Source: Limisphaerales bacterium
Lineage (GTDB): Bacteria; Verrucomicrobiota; Verrucomicrobiia; Limisphaerales; UBA11358
Length of the DNA: 51,377 bases
Assembly (NCBI GenBank): GCA_003161635.1
Contig: PMOA01000084.1
Location: forward strand, 1 to 51,377
Reading direction: 5' to 3'
Part shown: in pieces, positions 51,163 to 51,377 of the stretch
Layout: every line of letters starts with the position of its first letter
Position numbering within the stretch: the stretch's first letter is position 1
Notes under the pieces: model-generated
The model's input: the letters and a program-made list of their open reading frames with translations, nothing else
Told to the model about the DNA's origin: nothing
Databases searched by the model: none
Made by a program: the position numbers and the translations under genes

Positions 51163-51377
51163 TTACTGCCGTTCGTATTCGCCCTTGCTGATTTTTTTAA
51201 GCACGGTAAACCCGGCCTTTTTCGCGTCGGAGATGGACAACGGCTTGAGTTTGTGCGGCGAATTGAAGGTGGAAATGATCTTGCGCACCGGCTTTTTGCA
51301 CGCCGGACAATGCGTCAGCGGCTTGGCCGAAAGCGGTCGGCGCAACGTGAACTTGCCGCCGCAGACCTTGCAGTCGC
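51163..51377 (-). CDS. FmdB-type zinc ribbon protein (5' end outside the window)
   Basis: The minus strand is open to the window edge and reads CKVCGGKFTLRRPLSAKPLT then CPACKKPVRK, so two CxxC pairs build a zinc ribbon of the FmdB/CxxC_CXXC_SSSS type. The C-terminal KAGFTVLKKISKGEYERQ is charged. The N-terminus lies beyond base 51377. The short frame starting at 51345 is not the true start because the upstream cysteines would be missed. Upstream of 51163 (51010-51162) is an intergenic stretch with a TCGATTTTCGACCC repeat. Confidence 0.8.
   Translation of the reverse strand, partial: DCKVCGGKFTLRRPLSAKPLTHCPACKKPVRKIISTFNSPHKLKPLSISDAKKAGFTVLKKISKGEYERQ

Overview
The window looks like chromosomal DNA from a member of the Verrucomicrobiota, probably a Pedosphaera/Limisphaerales-type lineage. 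This is an inference from the mixture of genes, the unusual EF-P tip, the arginine decarboxylase, the eukaryote-like glycogen debranching enzyme and the abundance of short palindromic and heptameric repeats. I could not run a database search to test it. No tRNA, rRNA, CRISPR array, transposase, phage gene or recognisable defence system was seen.

Layout. Bases 1-16.6 kb are mostly housekeeping: murJ, tyrS, an M48 protease, a sugar nucleotidyltransferase coupled to a PTS enzyme I, efp, nrdR with a coupled unknown gene, a HIT protein, two A+T-rich hypothetical genes, an aminotransferase carrying two in-frame repeat insertions, a membrane protein, speA and a Nif3-like protein. Bases 16.7-33 kb are a surface-polysaccharide region, mostly on the minus strand: GT2-type glycosyltransferases, three FkbM methyltransferases, a YfhO-like membrane protein, a Wzx-like flippase, several sugar epimerases and a SAM methyltransferase. 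It contains decayed GT2 copies. Bases 33.1-41.0 kb on the plus strand form a tight run whose stop and start codons often overlap: epimerase, UDP-sugar-dehydrogenase-like protein, SDR, Gfo/Idh oxidoreductase, heptose-type kinase, nucleotidyltransferase, SIS isomerase, HAD phosphatase and transaldolase-like protein. This reads as activated-heptose (or similar sugar) synthesis. Facing it on the minus strand are a GT4 glycosyltransferase and an RfaE2-type nucleotidyltransferase. Bases 42.7-51.4 kb hold a bifunctional GH13 plus amylo-1,6-glucosidase, a TPR/GspE-N protein followed by a GspE/PilB ATPase, a secreted proline-rich protein and the end of an FmdB-type zinc ribbon gene.

How the genes work together. 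The 16.7-42.6 kb block can supply nucleotide-activated heptose and other modified sugars, assemble them with GT2/GT4 enzymes, O-methylate them with FkbM enzymes and export the lipid-linked product through the flippase. I found no polymerase or chain-length regulator, so the pathway is incomplete in this window.

The most distinctive signals are not a new gene system. They are (i) palindromic elements sitting in frame inside conserved enzymes, (ii) heptamer tandem repeats translated within the debranching enzyme, (iii) active-site substitutions in two sugar-nucleotide enzymes and in the EF-P tip, and (iv) a decaying GT2-FkbM duplication series.
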